From: Alternaria dauci
Taxonomy: Eukaryota; Ascomycota; Dothideomycetes; Pleosporales; Pleosporaceae
Direction: 5' to 3'
DNA: 64,000 nt
Assembly (NCBI RefSeq): GCF_042100115.1
Contig: NC_091276.1
Coordinates: 2,480,001 to 2,544,000 of the forward strand
Part shown: in pieces, positions 20,434 through 31,101 of the stretch
Layout of the letters: each line of letters begins with the position of its first letter
How positions within the stretch are numbered: the stretch's first letter is position 1
Made by a program: the position numbers and the translations under genes
The notes under the pieces: generated by a model
What the model was told of the DNA's origin: nothing
Database searches by the model: none
Seen by the model: only the letters and a program-made list of their open reading frames with translations

Positions 20434-21789
20434 TTAAAAGATCGCCGTGCCATTTACATGTGAGCCAACTCCTCCTGTGACATCGTTAGTGGACGAGAAA
20501 GTCTCGTGACTCGTGTAGGTAACATACCAGGGCAGTTAGCTGGCGCAGATGTGAAAAAGAAGAACCACCTGTTCTTCTCGCGGCACGTTTGCGCAAGCTT
20601 CTCAAGGTCAAGCATCTCGCCGAGTGGCATGCCCCAGAGAGCGAGGATGTACTCATGAAGATAGTATTCTAACCACGTCAGCCAAAATTGTTCAAAGAAG
20701 AATTGTGAGAACGTACTCTCGTGTGTAGGCCATGCTTCAAAGGCTGGCGCATCTCCAGCAACCGACGAAAAGTAAGAATCGTGGAGCCAGTCAAGCATCT
20801 TCTCTTCCTGGCTAACTCCAGCAAATCGGTGACCGTCTTCGCCGTCTTTACCGCTGCCGTGCTGCAGTGCAGCCTTGGTTCGGTCTTCATCGCTTTTGCT
20901 GTCGTACGCTTCCTTCCAACCGCTGCGAATGAAAAGCATGTCTCCAGGCTTGATATCACCACCCTGGGCGGCTGGGCGGATATCTATTCCTTGATCTTGG
21001 CCGCATTGATACAGGTCCTGCCACGAGATAGGGTAGTAGTCGAACGGGTCATAATTGATGCCTTTCTTGTGCGCGTATCCGCGGTAGTCAAGTAAAACGC
21101 CCCGTCCTGCGACACCGTGCTCGGCCCAGTGGTGAATCGAGCATTTGTGGAGGTCTGCGTTTGGGCCTGTGATATCGCTTCCTTTAGTCTGCGTGGTATT
21201 TTAGTAGCTGCTTCAAAAACGCGAACCTTGCACATACGCCGTTATAGAATGAACCGCTAGCCATATGAGCAAAGTGTCGAAATCCGTCCCATTGGGTACC
21301 GGACTGGGTGTTCATATGGTACACATCATCATGAACAAGTCCTTCCGCTAGGGTCTTGATCTCATGCTTGAAGGGCTCGCGGCTAAACGAAGGCACATTC
21401 GGTACGTTGAGGGGCAAGCTACATCGCGATTAGCCGAAGCGCACGAGATGCATAAGGGCGACACGCACTTTACAGGCACGATCTCGCCACTTCTAATCTC
21501 CCTTGCAGCCGCTGCTACACGTGTGGGTGTCAGGAGATTGAGACGACCAAGCTGGCTTTGGTGAGTACATCTCGCGAAAAGCTTAGAGACTGGTCGCACG
21601 CACGTAGTCGTTGTCACCCCAAACCCAAGCAGCGTCCGGCGGAGCACCAGGGATTTGCGGTAGCTCTTTTCTGGTCAGAAATTTGGTAGAATCCGGGTCC
21701 CAGGGTATGGTAGTCGCGGTCTTGTTCATAGTGAGAAAATCTTTAATCTGCGTCAAGCGCTGACTCGCAGTATTTTTGGAATCTGTCAT
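20434..21789 (-). CDS. Putative cyclase (PF04199 family, kynurenine-formamidase-like)
   Basis: Six exons: 21789-21604, 21551-21469, 21418-21238, 21188-20717, 20668-20528 and 20474-20434. The frame closes at each junction, giving 367 residues. Matching family blocks are VPVNLPLNVP (across intron 2), MNTQSGTQWDGFRHF (metal-binding region), GVAGRGVLLDYRGYA, GDMLFIRSGW, LHEYILALWGMPLGEMLDLE and the C-terminal SAPANCPGG-VGSHVNGTAIF. The intron at 20669-20716 is 48 nt, in frame and stop-free. These proteins are metal-dependent hydrolase-like enzymes of uncertain substrate in fungi. It is convergent with the preceding gene, and its start is about 180 bp from the inverted-repeat element. Confidence 0.85.
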
Positions 21790-21844
21790 GTCGATATGGC
21801 GCCGATACCTCGCTAGAAACCTTGCTAATGTTTGTACGTGGGTC

Positions 21845-21871
21845 GCGGAAATTGCGGAAATTGCGGAAATT
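21845..21871. repeat. Three tandem copies of GCGGAAATT
   Basis: A perfect 9-bp unit repeated three times, about 55 bp upstream of the cyclase start. It could be a short tandem expansion in the promoter; nothing shows a role. Confidence 0.85.
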
Positions 21872-21971
21872 GCAATCCTTCAAAGGGATCTTTCTCGATG
21901 CTTCCCGGCACATCCGCGACGTTCCGGGTTATTATGACGTTGACCCAGCATTCTTGAGAGATGGTCAGGAT

Positions 21972-22607
21972 GCATGTCACCTGGCTATAGAAAAAATAGG
22001 GTCGGCCATAACCTAGCTATATTAGGTAATTTTAATCTTAAAAAAGGTCTATGTATATGCTAGTATAGCCTAGTATAGATTATGTAATAGGCTAAATATA
22101 TTTCTAACGTGTTCTAAACTGTAACGTATAGGACACAGCTTGGCCAGAAGGGCACTAAGGTCCCAACATAATTGCTTCTCTCGTTATCTCCACAGAGGAG
22201 GAACTTGCTCTTAACCTACGCTTCGCGCGCAAGAAGACTGGCAAGAATTATTATCATCACTTCCCCCAGTATACTATCAGAATACAGAGCTATCCCCCAC
22301 TATTCTCTTGTAGTGTGAAGCAAATACTATTGCCTACAACTACCCCTTACATAAACATATTCTTAATACTTTTTTAAGTTCTTTTTTTCTCAATATCTCT
22401 ATCTAAAATAAAGATTTTTTATATTTTAAGATAGATAATACTAGTATTATCTTTTATATCTTTATTCTTATAAAATATAATAGATATATATAAGAATAAA
22501 GATAAATATATCTAAATATGTTCTAAATATGTTTAGAACATGTTAGGCGCAAGTCCTAATAAATTTAGCATGGCCGACCCCATTTTTTCCATGGCCGGGT
22601 GACATGC
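21972..22607. mobile_element. AT-rich inverted-repeat element (MITE-like or decayed DNA transposon)
   Basis: The stretch is bounded by inverted repeats of 38 nt (21972-22009 and 22570-22607). They differ at 4 positions, and every difference is a C-to-T or G-to-A change on the left copy relative to the right. Both begin GCATGTCACC and end GGGTCGGCCAT. The 560 bp between are mostly very AT-rich, apart from a more GC-balanced island around 22120-22320. Inside are two exact palindromic structures: an 18-nt palindrome GATAATACTAGTATTATC (22434-22451) and 16-nt arms at 22457-22472 and 22489-22504. No intact transposase frame is present. I see no convincing target-site duplication. The transitions and AT content fit repeat-induced point mutation. 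Confidence 0.8.
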
Positions 22608-23773
22608 TGCCTCAGAGATGGTGGAGCCGCGTATATGGGGTCAAAGTTCCGATTCCGCTGACTATCGTGAAGCGACTCGTCCCTCCAACTTTTGTATCAT
22701 CTTCTCGAGCATCGTGCACGTATGACTTCTCCTAAACTCCAGTCATGACCGATCATTCCAAGCCTCCCGTATGCGTGGATAGCGAGGATTTGCGTCACTC
22801 GTGTTTCATTTGTGCAGAGCCTGCAGCTCGACAAAGTCGTGTACATTAGCGAAATTCATCTACTCTAATCATTGTGTCAGTCGGATTTGATCGCGTGTGG
22901 AAATTGGCAGGTTTCGTGGCGCTAGGGTGTTCATTGTTGGTGGAAGTTTTGGGAAGTGATGACGTACAGCGGTTAATGACTCCAACTGTGGCGTTTGGAG
23001 GATCCAACGAGTGCCACCCTGGACACTCTTGGCCAGAAGCTTGTCCTCTGGTCAAGAGAGTCTTGTTCGCTTCGCCGAGTCTTGTTTTCAACGTCAAAGA
23101 ATGTTGAGCGTAAAGTCGTGGCAATGAAGAGCATCACATCCGCCGATTGATGCGCTCTAGTAGCTTTAGTAGCATCATCTCATGCGCTAGACTCTGAGCT
23201 TCTCGGTGTTACGATGAATCCGAGAGAGTGGACAGATCGGCACGCGATGGATCTTGCTGCCATGCAATAGAACAATGCACACATGCTATGGCCATGCGCC
23301 TGGCTCTCCTCCATACAACACAACGCGTCAAGGTCAAATGCTACGAGCCTAACTCACTTCAACGATGCACCGATACCACCTCTCGGTCTCCTGGAGCCCG
23401 AGCCGTTTGTCCAGGTCACAGCACATTCTTCCCGCGGACGATTGGCGTATCATGCTTACTTCTCCGTGTATTGATTTAGCCGGTCTCTGTCAGGACATCC
23501 CCTTAGGCCGCCTCATTGGCTACAGCACTCTCGCATGCTCCGGAGTAAGCACAGCTCGCTAGAAGGCGTAATTCCAGCAATAATCCTTCTAGTGCGAGCA
23601 GAGTCGTTGGAGGAAAATTGTCGTCCGCTGCGCCGTTGAACCAAATTCCACTGGCCTCCCTGGCGTCGCGTCAATGGAAGCATATAAACTCTTACCCCAG
23701 ACTGATTCCCCAGTCTCCACCTCATCCCCGGATCACCTCTTTACCCCATCTTTGTATCGACTGACTTGACAGC
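22608..23773. other. Intergenic, no gene seen
   Basis: About 1.17 kb between the inverted-repeat element and the transporter gene. Its right part should carry the promoter of that gene. A 92-codon minus-strand frame (22846-23124) and several shorter ones lack any recognisable feature. Confidence 0.5.
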
Positions 23774-25407
23774 ATGGCTACAGTCGAGAAGCCGGGCGCT
23801 CATAGCGCGGAGCACGTTTCCGATACCTCAATCGATCACGCTGTGGCTTATGAGGAGGGCAAGGAGACAGGCCTAAGCGATGCTCATCTCTGTTCCGACG
23901 CAGACAACAAACGCATTCTCCGCAAGACGGACATTTGGATGTTGTCGCTTCTTTGCATGGTTTACTTCTTGCAATCGGCTGACAAGGGAATCATCGGACT
24001 GACAGCCGTTTACGGTCTCAGGGAGGACGCGCATCTTGTTGGCAACGACTACTCGAACATTGGCAACATCGGATACTATGCGCAACTCGGTGTCCAACCT
24101 TTGGCGGCATGGGTACTCGTCAAGCTTCGATACCGCCAAGTCCTCCCCGTCATCATTACTTGCTGGGGTATCTCAGTCGCCGGTGGCCTCGGTGGTTCCA
24201 GGAACTACGCTGGGCTGCTCGCGTCCCGATTCTTCCTCGGTGCATTCGAGGCTGCGGTCATTCCACTGTTCTCGATGATCACCATTGCGTTTTACAGACG
24301 TTCAGAGCAACCGTTCCGCGTAGCCTGCTGGTACAGCTGCTATGGTCTTAGCACCTTGATCAGTGCACCCATCGTCTATGGCTTCGGTCGCATCCACTCG
24401 TCTTCGCTCTACCGGTATCAGATTGTCTACCTCTTCTTCGGACTTTTAACCATCGTTATCGGACTTATTACTTACTGGTGGGCCCACGACAGTCCTGGCG
24501 AGGCTCGATACCTGTCGCCAGAGGATCGCCTTAAAGCCGTCGACCGATTGAAGGCCAACCAACAGGGTATCGTCTCGCACAAGTTCAACTGGAAGCACGT
24601 CACTGAGGCTGTTACCGAACCCAAATACTGGCTGTATATGATCATGGTTATCGCTGTCAATGCGGGCGCTTCAGTCTCCTCGGTCTTCGGTTCCATCATC
24701 CTCCAGAACCTGGCCGGGTTCAGTGCCGATGAAGCCGTTCTACTGAACATGCCTTTTGGGGTGCTTCAGTTTGTTTCCATTCTTGCTGCGTCGTATCTGG
24801 CGTACCGGTTCAAGCGCAAATCCCCCTTCTTGCTCGGTCTTGTTACCATCGTCATCGTCGGTGTCGCTTTGATGGTGGCGCTTCCGAAAACCCCCTCCAA
24901 CAAGGGTGGTCTACTTGCAGGCTACTACCTGATCGCCTTCGTATATGCAATCAATCCCCTGCTCATCTCCTGGATGGGTGCCAACTGTGCCGGACAGACC
25001 AAGAAGGCCATCTACTACACGTCCTTCAACGCTGGCAACTCCATAGGCAACATCATCACCCCTTATATCTTCGATGCGAAGTTTAAGCCACAATACGTAA
25101 GTAACTCCTTATCTTTTAGCCCATATTGGAGCTCATCGCTGACCGTGCGTCTTTCTAGGTCAATGCCCTCAAAGGTATCTTGGCAATCTGGTGCATTCTT
25201 TGGGGTGTCGTCATCGCTCAGATTTTCCTGATCACCTGGATGCAGAAGAAGAAATGCGATCAGCGTGAAGCAGCCGGTCTTCCTAGGAATCCTGTCGACT
25301 ATTCGATGAGCGGTCATTTCCACGAGGCTGGCGCGGAGGTTCATGGCGAGAACGGTCTGCAAGACATGACGGACAAGGAGAACATCTACTTCCAGTACTT
25401 GCTGTAG
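23774..25407 (+). CDS. MFS transporter, anion:cation symporter family (Dal5/Tna1-like)
   Basis: Two exons, 23774-25096 and 25159-25407 (62-nt intron, gtaagt to ttctag), giving 523 residues. The order of blocks fits the ACS family of fungal major-facilitator permeases: ILRKTDIWMLSLLCMVYFLQ, DKGIIGLTAVYGLREDAHL, RFFLGAFEAAVIPLFSMI, FYRRSEQPFRVACWY, ISWMGANCAGQTKKAI and FNAGNSIGNIITPYIF. The C-terminus is hydrophilic after a last segment GVVIAQIFLITWMQKKK. Relatives import allantoate, nicotinate, pantothenate or similar carboxylates; the substrate here is not readable. The next gene downstream is the kinase-like gene on the same strand. Confidence 0.88.
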
Positions 25408-25864
25408 CTTGATGTATATGATGGCCATGTTCACTTCTCTTGTTAATAGAAGACATCAATCTCACTGTTGAAATCAATTGAAATGGCCCCAACGGACCGT
25501 ATGTGACAGCTTCTTAGGCCAGTGCTTCCGACCATTCTGTTTTGGCGATGCCTCTCAAAGTTTTGCTTGTAGGTAGACCTCTCCATTATGGCGATTACTT
25601 TGTAGTGAACGTAATTGCGGGAGTTGAGAGGTCGCTTGAAAAGTGTTGATGTGGGAGGGTACGAGACATGCGAGATAAGAAGCGGTAGGAACATGATTCA
25701 GGATGCTCGCTTATATCAGCTGTACATGACTAATATGTCGCGTCGCGTCATCGGAACATTGACTTCTGACAAGCCCCTCGAACTTCATTCTCCACCACTG
25801 ATGCTGGACGTCTGACTGTGTCCATGCCATACACACTCGTTGCCTTCGACTCTTCGCCGCTCAT
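25408..25864. other. Intergenic, no gene seen
   Basis: 457 bp between two plus-strand genes, expected to contain the terminator of the transporter and the promoter of the kinase-like gene. Confidence 0.5.
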
Positions 25865-27187
25865 ATGATTACATGCACTCAGCGTATTCTCGCCTACCTC
25901 CTGATTCCGTGCATCTCAGTCTTCGTGTTGCCGTTGCTATACGCTCGACTGCGACCATCAACAAATCCAATGCCTGTTCGGGTATCGCCAGAGGAGGTAG
26001 CATCAGCTCTTCTTGCCGAGAAAGGGCTGCAGCTGCAATCCTTACAAACCATTCAGTCACTCTGGGCTGGCTACGGAGAGATATGTCGTGTGCTGGCTAA
26101 TCCAATAGGCTCGCAAGATTCGCCGAAACCCTACATGCTCAAGCTCGTCAATCCTCCACCGACCAAGGCAAACGACGAAGGCCACTCTCGAAAAATCTTG
26201 AGCTACCAGGTCGAACAATACTTTTATACCCACCTCGCTCCCCAACTGCCAGCAACCCTACCAGTCGCCGAATGCCTTGCTAACATCAACAAGCACAACA
26301 CGGATGGTACCTCAATGACTGCGATGCTGTTGAGCGACCTCCGGCAACAGTACCCCGTGGCTGGAGAGAAGCGCGATGTGCTTACGACGACCCAGGCCCA
26401 TGCAGCGCTCGACTGGCTGTCTGGGTTCCATGGCTTCTGGTGGTCTCGCGTCAAGTCTTTGGACTCTTCTTCACTCGTACTGCCTCCACTTGAGGAAGTC
26501 CAGCGCGATGGACAAGATGCGTCAAACAAATCAGTCTGGCTGAACGGCGGATATACGTACTTGGCAACGCGACGGAAGGAGTATAACAGTCTGGCGACCG
26601 ATTACGACTCAGAGTGGAACGAACTACTCACTGAATGGGTCGATGGTGAAGATGTCTCCATATCCGAGATAGCAGCTGCTTTCCTGTCGCCGAAAGCGAC
26701 TGGTTGGACACCAATCCAAGGTTATCAAACTCTCATACACGGTGACGTGAAGTCTGAAAACATGTTCACGAGCAGCTCCGGTAAGGAGGTCGCGTTTTAC
26801 GACTTCCAATATGTTGGACTTGGTCTTGGAGTCTGCGATCTAGCAAAGTTCTTCACATGCTCCGTCCCGCTGAGCATGCTGGTTGCCGGCCGGCATATCC
26901 CACGGGAACTATCCATGCAAGAAGGCGAGAGACAGCTGCTGGAACGATATTGGAAGAGTCTGGTAGAGATTGGCAAACAAGAGTACACTTGGTCCGTCTT
27001 CGTGCGACATTGGGAGACGGCCCTCGTGGACTGGTTGCGCTTCCAGGCTAGCTGGGGTTTCTGGGGAAACACAGACTGGTTGGAGGCCCGGGTGCGGAGC
27101 ATACTCAAAGACCAAGCATGGAGAGACGCGTTGATCAGTAATGTGGACAAGACAAGCATGAGCAAACAAAGCGAACCTTCTGGGTGA
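25865..27187 (+). CDS. Membrane-anchored choline-kinase/EcKinase-like phosphotransferase
   Basis: A single exon of 440 residues. The N-terminus has one hydrophobic segment (LAYLLIPCISVFVLPLLYA), so the protein is either anchored or begins at a later ATG (MPVRVSPEEV, residue 36). The body shows the aminoglycoside-phosphotransferase/choline-kinase fold: catalytic loop LIHGDVKSENMF (about residue 290) and metal-binding AFYDFQYVGLGLGVCDLAKF (about 311). The AKFF ending and overall spacing most resemble the ecdysteroid-kinase-like group (PF02958), which in fungi is uncharacterised. It probably phosphorylates a small alcohol. It follows the ACS transporter on the same strand. Confidence 0.75.
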   Translation: MITCTQRILAYLLIPCISVFVLPLLYARLRPSTNPMPVRVSPEEVASALLAEKGLQLQSLQTIQSLWAGYGEICRVLANPIGSQDSPKPYMLKLVNPPPTKANDEGHSRKILSYQVEQYFYTHLAPQLPATLPVAECLANINKHNTDGTSMTAMLLSDLRQQYPVAGEKRDVLTTTQAHAALDWLSGFHGFWWSRVKSLDSSSLVLPPLEEVQRDGQDASNKSVWLNGGYTYLATRRKEYNSLATDYDSEWNELLTEWVDGEDVSISEIAAAFLSPKATGWTPIQGYQTLIHGDVKSENMFTSSSGKEVAFYDFQYVGLGLGVCDLAKFFTCSVPLSMLVAGRHIPRELSMQEGERQLLERYWKSLVEIGKQEYTWSVFVRHWETALVDWLRFQASWGFWGNTDWLEARVRSILKDQAWRDALISNVDKTSMSKQSEPSG

Positions 27188-27324
27188 GGGTGAGTTTGTT
27201 TGCTGTCTACGAAGCCTGCAGGCACTCACTCCCTGCGGACATCGATGAAGCTGGCCCTGCTCCTGTTTCTCCACTTCCAACAGCGATATATATGATCCCT
27301 TAATTGGCCCTTGGTAACAATCCG

Positions 27325-27408
27325 GCTCAATTGGCCAAGTGGGAAGGCGTCGCACTCGTAGCTTTTACGATATGCGAAGATACCCCAGTTCGACCCTGGG
27401 ATTGAGCT
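27325..27408 (+). tRNA. tRNA-Thr(CGT) with 11-nt intron
   Basis: The acceptor stem GCTCAAT pairs perfectly with ATTGAGC (27401-27407), with discriminator T at 27408. The D arm is GCC..GGC, and the anticodon stem TCGCA pairs with TGCGA. The T arm is CCCAG-TTCGACC-CTGGG. The anticodon CGT lies at 27357-27359. An 11-nt intron (27361-27371) follows position 37, the canonical place. The internal A box reads TGGCCAAGTGG and the B box AGTTCGACCC. T runs follow within 15-30 bp. The body closely resembles yeast tRNA-Thr(CGU). Confidence 0.93.
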
Positions 27409-27896
27409 GCAAGTTCTATTTTGGGTTTTCTTTTTGCCATTTTCACGACACGCTACGTCTTCATCAGTGGATGCATGGTATCAGCCTGAAATAGTCTAAG
27501 AACGACGCTCAGGCAAGAGCGCTCGGCGTATAACCCCAAAAGTCAAAGCTTGAGTAAGGCTACTACCTTGTTCTCCATATCGAGATAAGCGAGAGAAAAA
27601 GACGGGAGATCGGGATCATCAAGAAACTTCCGCACCGTCATACTGTTCAACTCAAAGGTACCTACGCGCACAGCCTCTTTCTCGGATCGTTTTTGTGGCC
27701 AGTCACGGCTTGCGACCTAGTCAGCCTCCTTGGAGACGTGGATTGGCTGCAGAAGCGGGTTGGAATGGAAGTTGGAATGCCTCTCGAGCTGACAGGATTG
27801 GGCAGACAGGGACCGAGACGTGAGATTTTTAGCACTTAGAATTCCAGTTGAGACTCATGGACGTTGTATCGCGACTCAGCCTTGGTCTTTCCAGAG
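27409..27896. other. Intergenic, no gene seen
   Basis: Downstream flank of the tRNA with T runs near 27420-27440 that could stop RNA polymerase III. The rest holds nothing recognisable. Confidence 0.5.
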
Positions 27897-28010
27897 AGGA
27901 TGATCGGCCGCATAGCCTGTGTAGTGGGATATCTTCATGAACCTAATATCTTGCTCTCGAGGAACGCCCCATGGCTGGCGGACTTTGGCACGACGACAGA
28001 CTTATTTGAG
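27897..28010 (+). pseudogene. Fragment of a fungal Ser/Thr protein kinase
   Basis: The translation contains ACVVGYLHEPNILLSRNAPW followed by LADFGTTTDLF. This matches the catalytic-loop to DFG stretch of a large fungal kinase family (normally YLHxxxIRHKDLKPxNILL...LADFGTATDF). The catalytic HKDLKP segment is missing, as if deleted between YLHE and PNILL. No kinase N-lobe or C-lobe is visible around it. I read it as a decayed remnant. Confidence 0.6.
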
Positions 28011-28843
28011 ATTATGACACTCTGCTTTGAGCATGCCTTCAAGCTTAGCACGGGCTCGTGCATCTGCAAGACACCTCCGTTCAGACAAATCTGGACACTG
28101 TGGAAGTTCACTTTCTGCAGAAGATTGGTTAGGATCCGGTGACACAGCGGGTGTGAACGAACATCTTCCAGCCATTGTGAAGTCGACAAAGGACGCAGAG
28201 GCAGATAAGCGCCCAACCCTGGTATCGTCGAGCGGGGCGTAGCCATGGCAGTCTGACGGGAATTCCAGAGAACAGGGGGTCCAGTGTTGGCGGCCGCACA
28301 TGCAGTGGCGTCCAGTCAGCGAAGTAGGATAATGTGCTGGTGGGGTGATGTGGAAGCGTTAAGCCTCGCCAACAAGGGCCACTACCAGGCTTCACCCGCT
28401 TCGACAGCCCACCACGGTTGTGTCGCAAACCAGAAACATGACATTCCCACAACATCACACATCTATGTTACTTGGTGGAAATCTCCGTTCTAAAAACAGC
28501 ATCTATCTTGTCCGGAAAATCGCGTTTTTCCACTCTCAGACCCATGTACTCCAGATGCGCAGTTCCTCGTCTGTTCAACTGCGATTTTCCAACCCACATG
28601 ATTGGCTCGCATGGGCTGCATTGTGTTTCAGCCTCACAATAAGCGCTAGTCGTTTGCAGCTCTATGATGCGCCATTTATCCAGTCCTGTCCACGAGGCTG
28701 ACGCGAGAACTAGTGATTTACCTAACGCCCCGCGACGTTATCTGATCCTACGTCTAGAACGTTTACGGCATGCGTACATATGGCTTGCAGGACCCCGCTT
28801 ATGCTGGTTATGTGCCTACAGCAGATCAATCTACATATCCACG
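28011..28843. other. Intergenic, no gene seen
   Basis: 833 bp between the kinase remnant and the P450 start. The frame of the first P450 exon is open upstream, but the ATG at 28844 begins a normal P450 anchor. Confidence 0.5.
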
Positions 28844-30583
28844 ATGGATAACCTCTTGGGACTGATTCGTGAGGTTGGGCTGAGAACAGTCGTCACATCT
28901 TTGTTTGGTATATGGCTATTGTACTGGCTGGTAATTGGCATATACCGGGTGTATTTCCATCCGCTGTCCAAGATCCCTGGGCCCAAGGTCCGACTCCCAA
29001 GACTACATCAAGTGCGAAGCTCTTATGATGAAACTAACACCATGCAGTTGGCAGCATTCACCTTTTGGTACGAGTTCTACTACGATATCTATCCGCATAG
29101 ATACCAGTACCTTTGGAAGATCAAACAGCTACACGAAGAATATGGTAAGGCTTCATCGCCGGCGTTTGACTTCTTGTTCTAACCATATTGACAGGACCCA
29201 TCATTCGAATCAATCCTCTGCAGGTCCATATCCATGATCCAGACTATTACGAAACCATCTACGCATCCGGCGTTAATCACAAGCGCGACGGTTGTAGCTG
29301 GTTCCTTCACACCGGCTCCAAATCTTGGGAGGGCTCCACACTGGATACCATCGACCACGAGCTGCATAAAATGCGACGGAATGCTATTTCACCCTTCTTC
29401 AGCAAACGCTCAGTCCAAGCTCTTGAAGGGCTCGTTGTAAACAATATTAAGAAGCTTTTGCGTCGGTTCGCTGGCGAAATACGGAAATACGGTCTTGACG
29501 GTGGCATCGTGAACCTCAACGACGCATATGCCGCCTTCACCATGGATGTCATTTCCGAATATGGCTTCGGTGAATCGATGAAAAGCTTAGACAACGACGA
29601 TTATGGTAAAGAATGGCTGGCCATTTTCCATGAAGGAATGCAGTTGGAGCCATTTGCTCGCCAATTTCCTACCTTCTTCAACTTTCTCTTCGACCTGCCG
29701 CCGAACATCGCTGCCAAGTTGGATGCCGGGGCGGGGAAACTGAATGCCTTCAATAGCCATATGCTGGGCAAAATCGAGCGCATAATGAATTGGAGCGATG
29801 GAGTAGAAGAAACAAAGGATCTAAGGCGGACTATATTCCATGACATAAGGGACAATGTTGGTGGTAAACTTCCCAAGAAGGAGAAATATCCAGTGAGGTT
29901 GATGGCGGATGCATGCGTCATTCTTGGTGCAGGAACAGAAACAACAGCACGGACTATGGCAGTTACCACATACTACCTGATCAGACACCCGGAGATAGGC
30001 GAGAAGCTGAGACAGGAGCTGAAGACGGTGATGCCGACGGCGAACCATGAGGTCTTGCTCCCGCAGTTGGAAGCCTTGCCATACCTAGTAAGCTACCTAC
30101 TCTGTTCAAGATGACCAGATATGCTAACAGGTTATCCAGAGCGCAGTGATAAACGAAGGCCTCCGCTGCGCCCATGGCGTCTCCTCACGCCAACCCCGCA
30201 TCGCTACCGGCGAAGACCTCACATACGCGCAATACACCATCCCCAGAGGAACTCCCGTCATGGAATCCTCGTACCTCCTCCACACGGATCCCAACATCTT
30301 TCCCGACCCCTTCGCTTTCCGCCCAGAACGCTGGCTCGAGAACCCCCGACTGACGCGTTATCTTTTTGCTTTCGGCCGTGGAAGTCGCAATTGTTTGGGT
30401 ATGAATCTGGCGACGTCGGAGTTATATCTTGGGCTGGCGATGATTTGGAGAAGATTCCAGTTGGAGATTTATGATACTGTTGAGAGCAGGGATGTGTTGA
30501 CGAGTCATGACTGTTTCTTGGGGATGACGGACTTGAAAAGCGAGGGCATAAAGGTCAAGGTTGTTGCGGAGGTGGAAGAATGA
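28844..30583 (+). CDS. Cytochrome P450 (trichodiene-oxygenase-like group)
   Basis: Four exons: 28844-28987, 29048-29144, 29195-30087 and 30140-30583, giving 525 residues. Intron 1 is 60 nt, in frame and stop-free, with an unusual donor gtccga; introns 2 and 3 are 50 and 52 nt. An N-terminal membrane anchor ([18 protein letters not shown]) is followed by [10 protein letters not shown]. The I-helix shows [10 protein letters not shown], the K-helix EGLR, the PERF-like FRPERW, and the haem loop [16 protein letters not shown], with the ligand cysteine near residue 462. The N-terminal half ([20 protein letters not shown]) resembles fungal P450s annotated as trichodiene-oxygenase-like. All key residues are present. 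The substrate is unknown, and no backbone synthase is within the window. Confidence 0.88.
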
Positions 30584-31101
30584 TTGTGGACACCGACGTG
30601 CCGGTTCTTCGATTGATGTCAAGAGCGACGCTTTGTGCCTGAAGAAATGATTAGGTTTTGAGGTTGAGTTCTTGCTGTGCGTGGTGTTCTGGTAGTCTCT
30701 CGGAACAGACGGCTCTTTCGAGAGTCAACTAGGCGGTGCAGATTGGAGGGAGGTCTTGCCACACTGTTGTCTTCGAACTGGTTGTAATAAAGCAAGGACT
30801 GGGGATCTGAGATGGTGAGAGGGTAGTCAGTGCGGACAGGATGACCGGAATCACGCCTACATCTGTAGAAAGCTTCCGAGGCTTTCTGTCGAGTAGAAGG
30901 GAATGTGTTTTCAGCGGCACAAACGAGACGAGAGTAGCTTGGCCAGAACAGGAGTAGCCGTACAACGAGATAAGGTCAGGATTCACTTCATGACAGTCAG
31001 ACGTTCTGCAGATCGGATTTACTACTTATTTCTGTAAAGCATTCACACCTTTGCTCCTTCTTGCATTCTAGTTTTCAATTTCCCTATGTATCTTGAAGTA
31101 T
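30584..31101. other. Intergenic, convergent gene ends, no gene seen
   Basis: 518 bp between the P450 stop and the stop of the minus-strand membrane protein. An 85-codon minus-strand frame has no recognisable product. Confidence 0.5.

Noticed and set aside
21972..22607. Full DNA transposon with transposase
   Set aside because: At 636 bp with an AT-rich, stop-filled core there is no intact transposase frame; only a short GC-balanced island remains.
22846..23124. A 92-codon minus-strand frame right of the inverted-repeat element
   Set aside because: No signal peptide, domain or promoter context; most likely chance.
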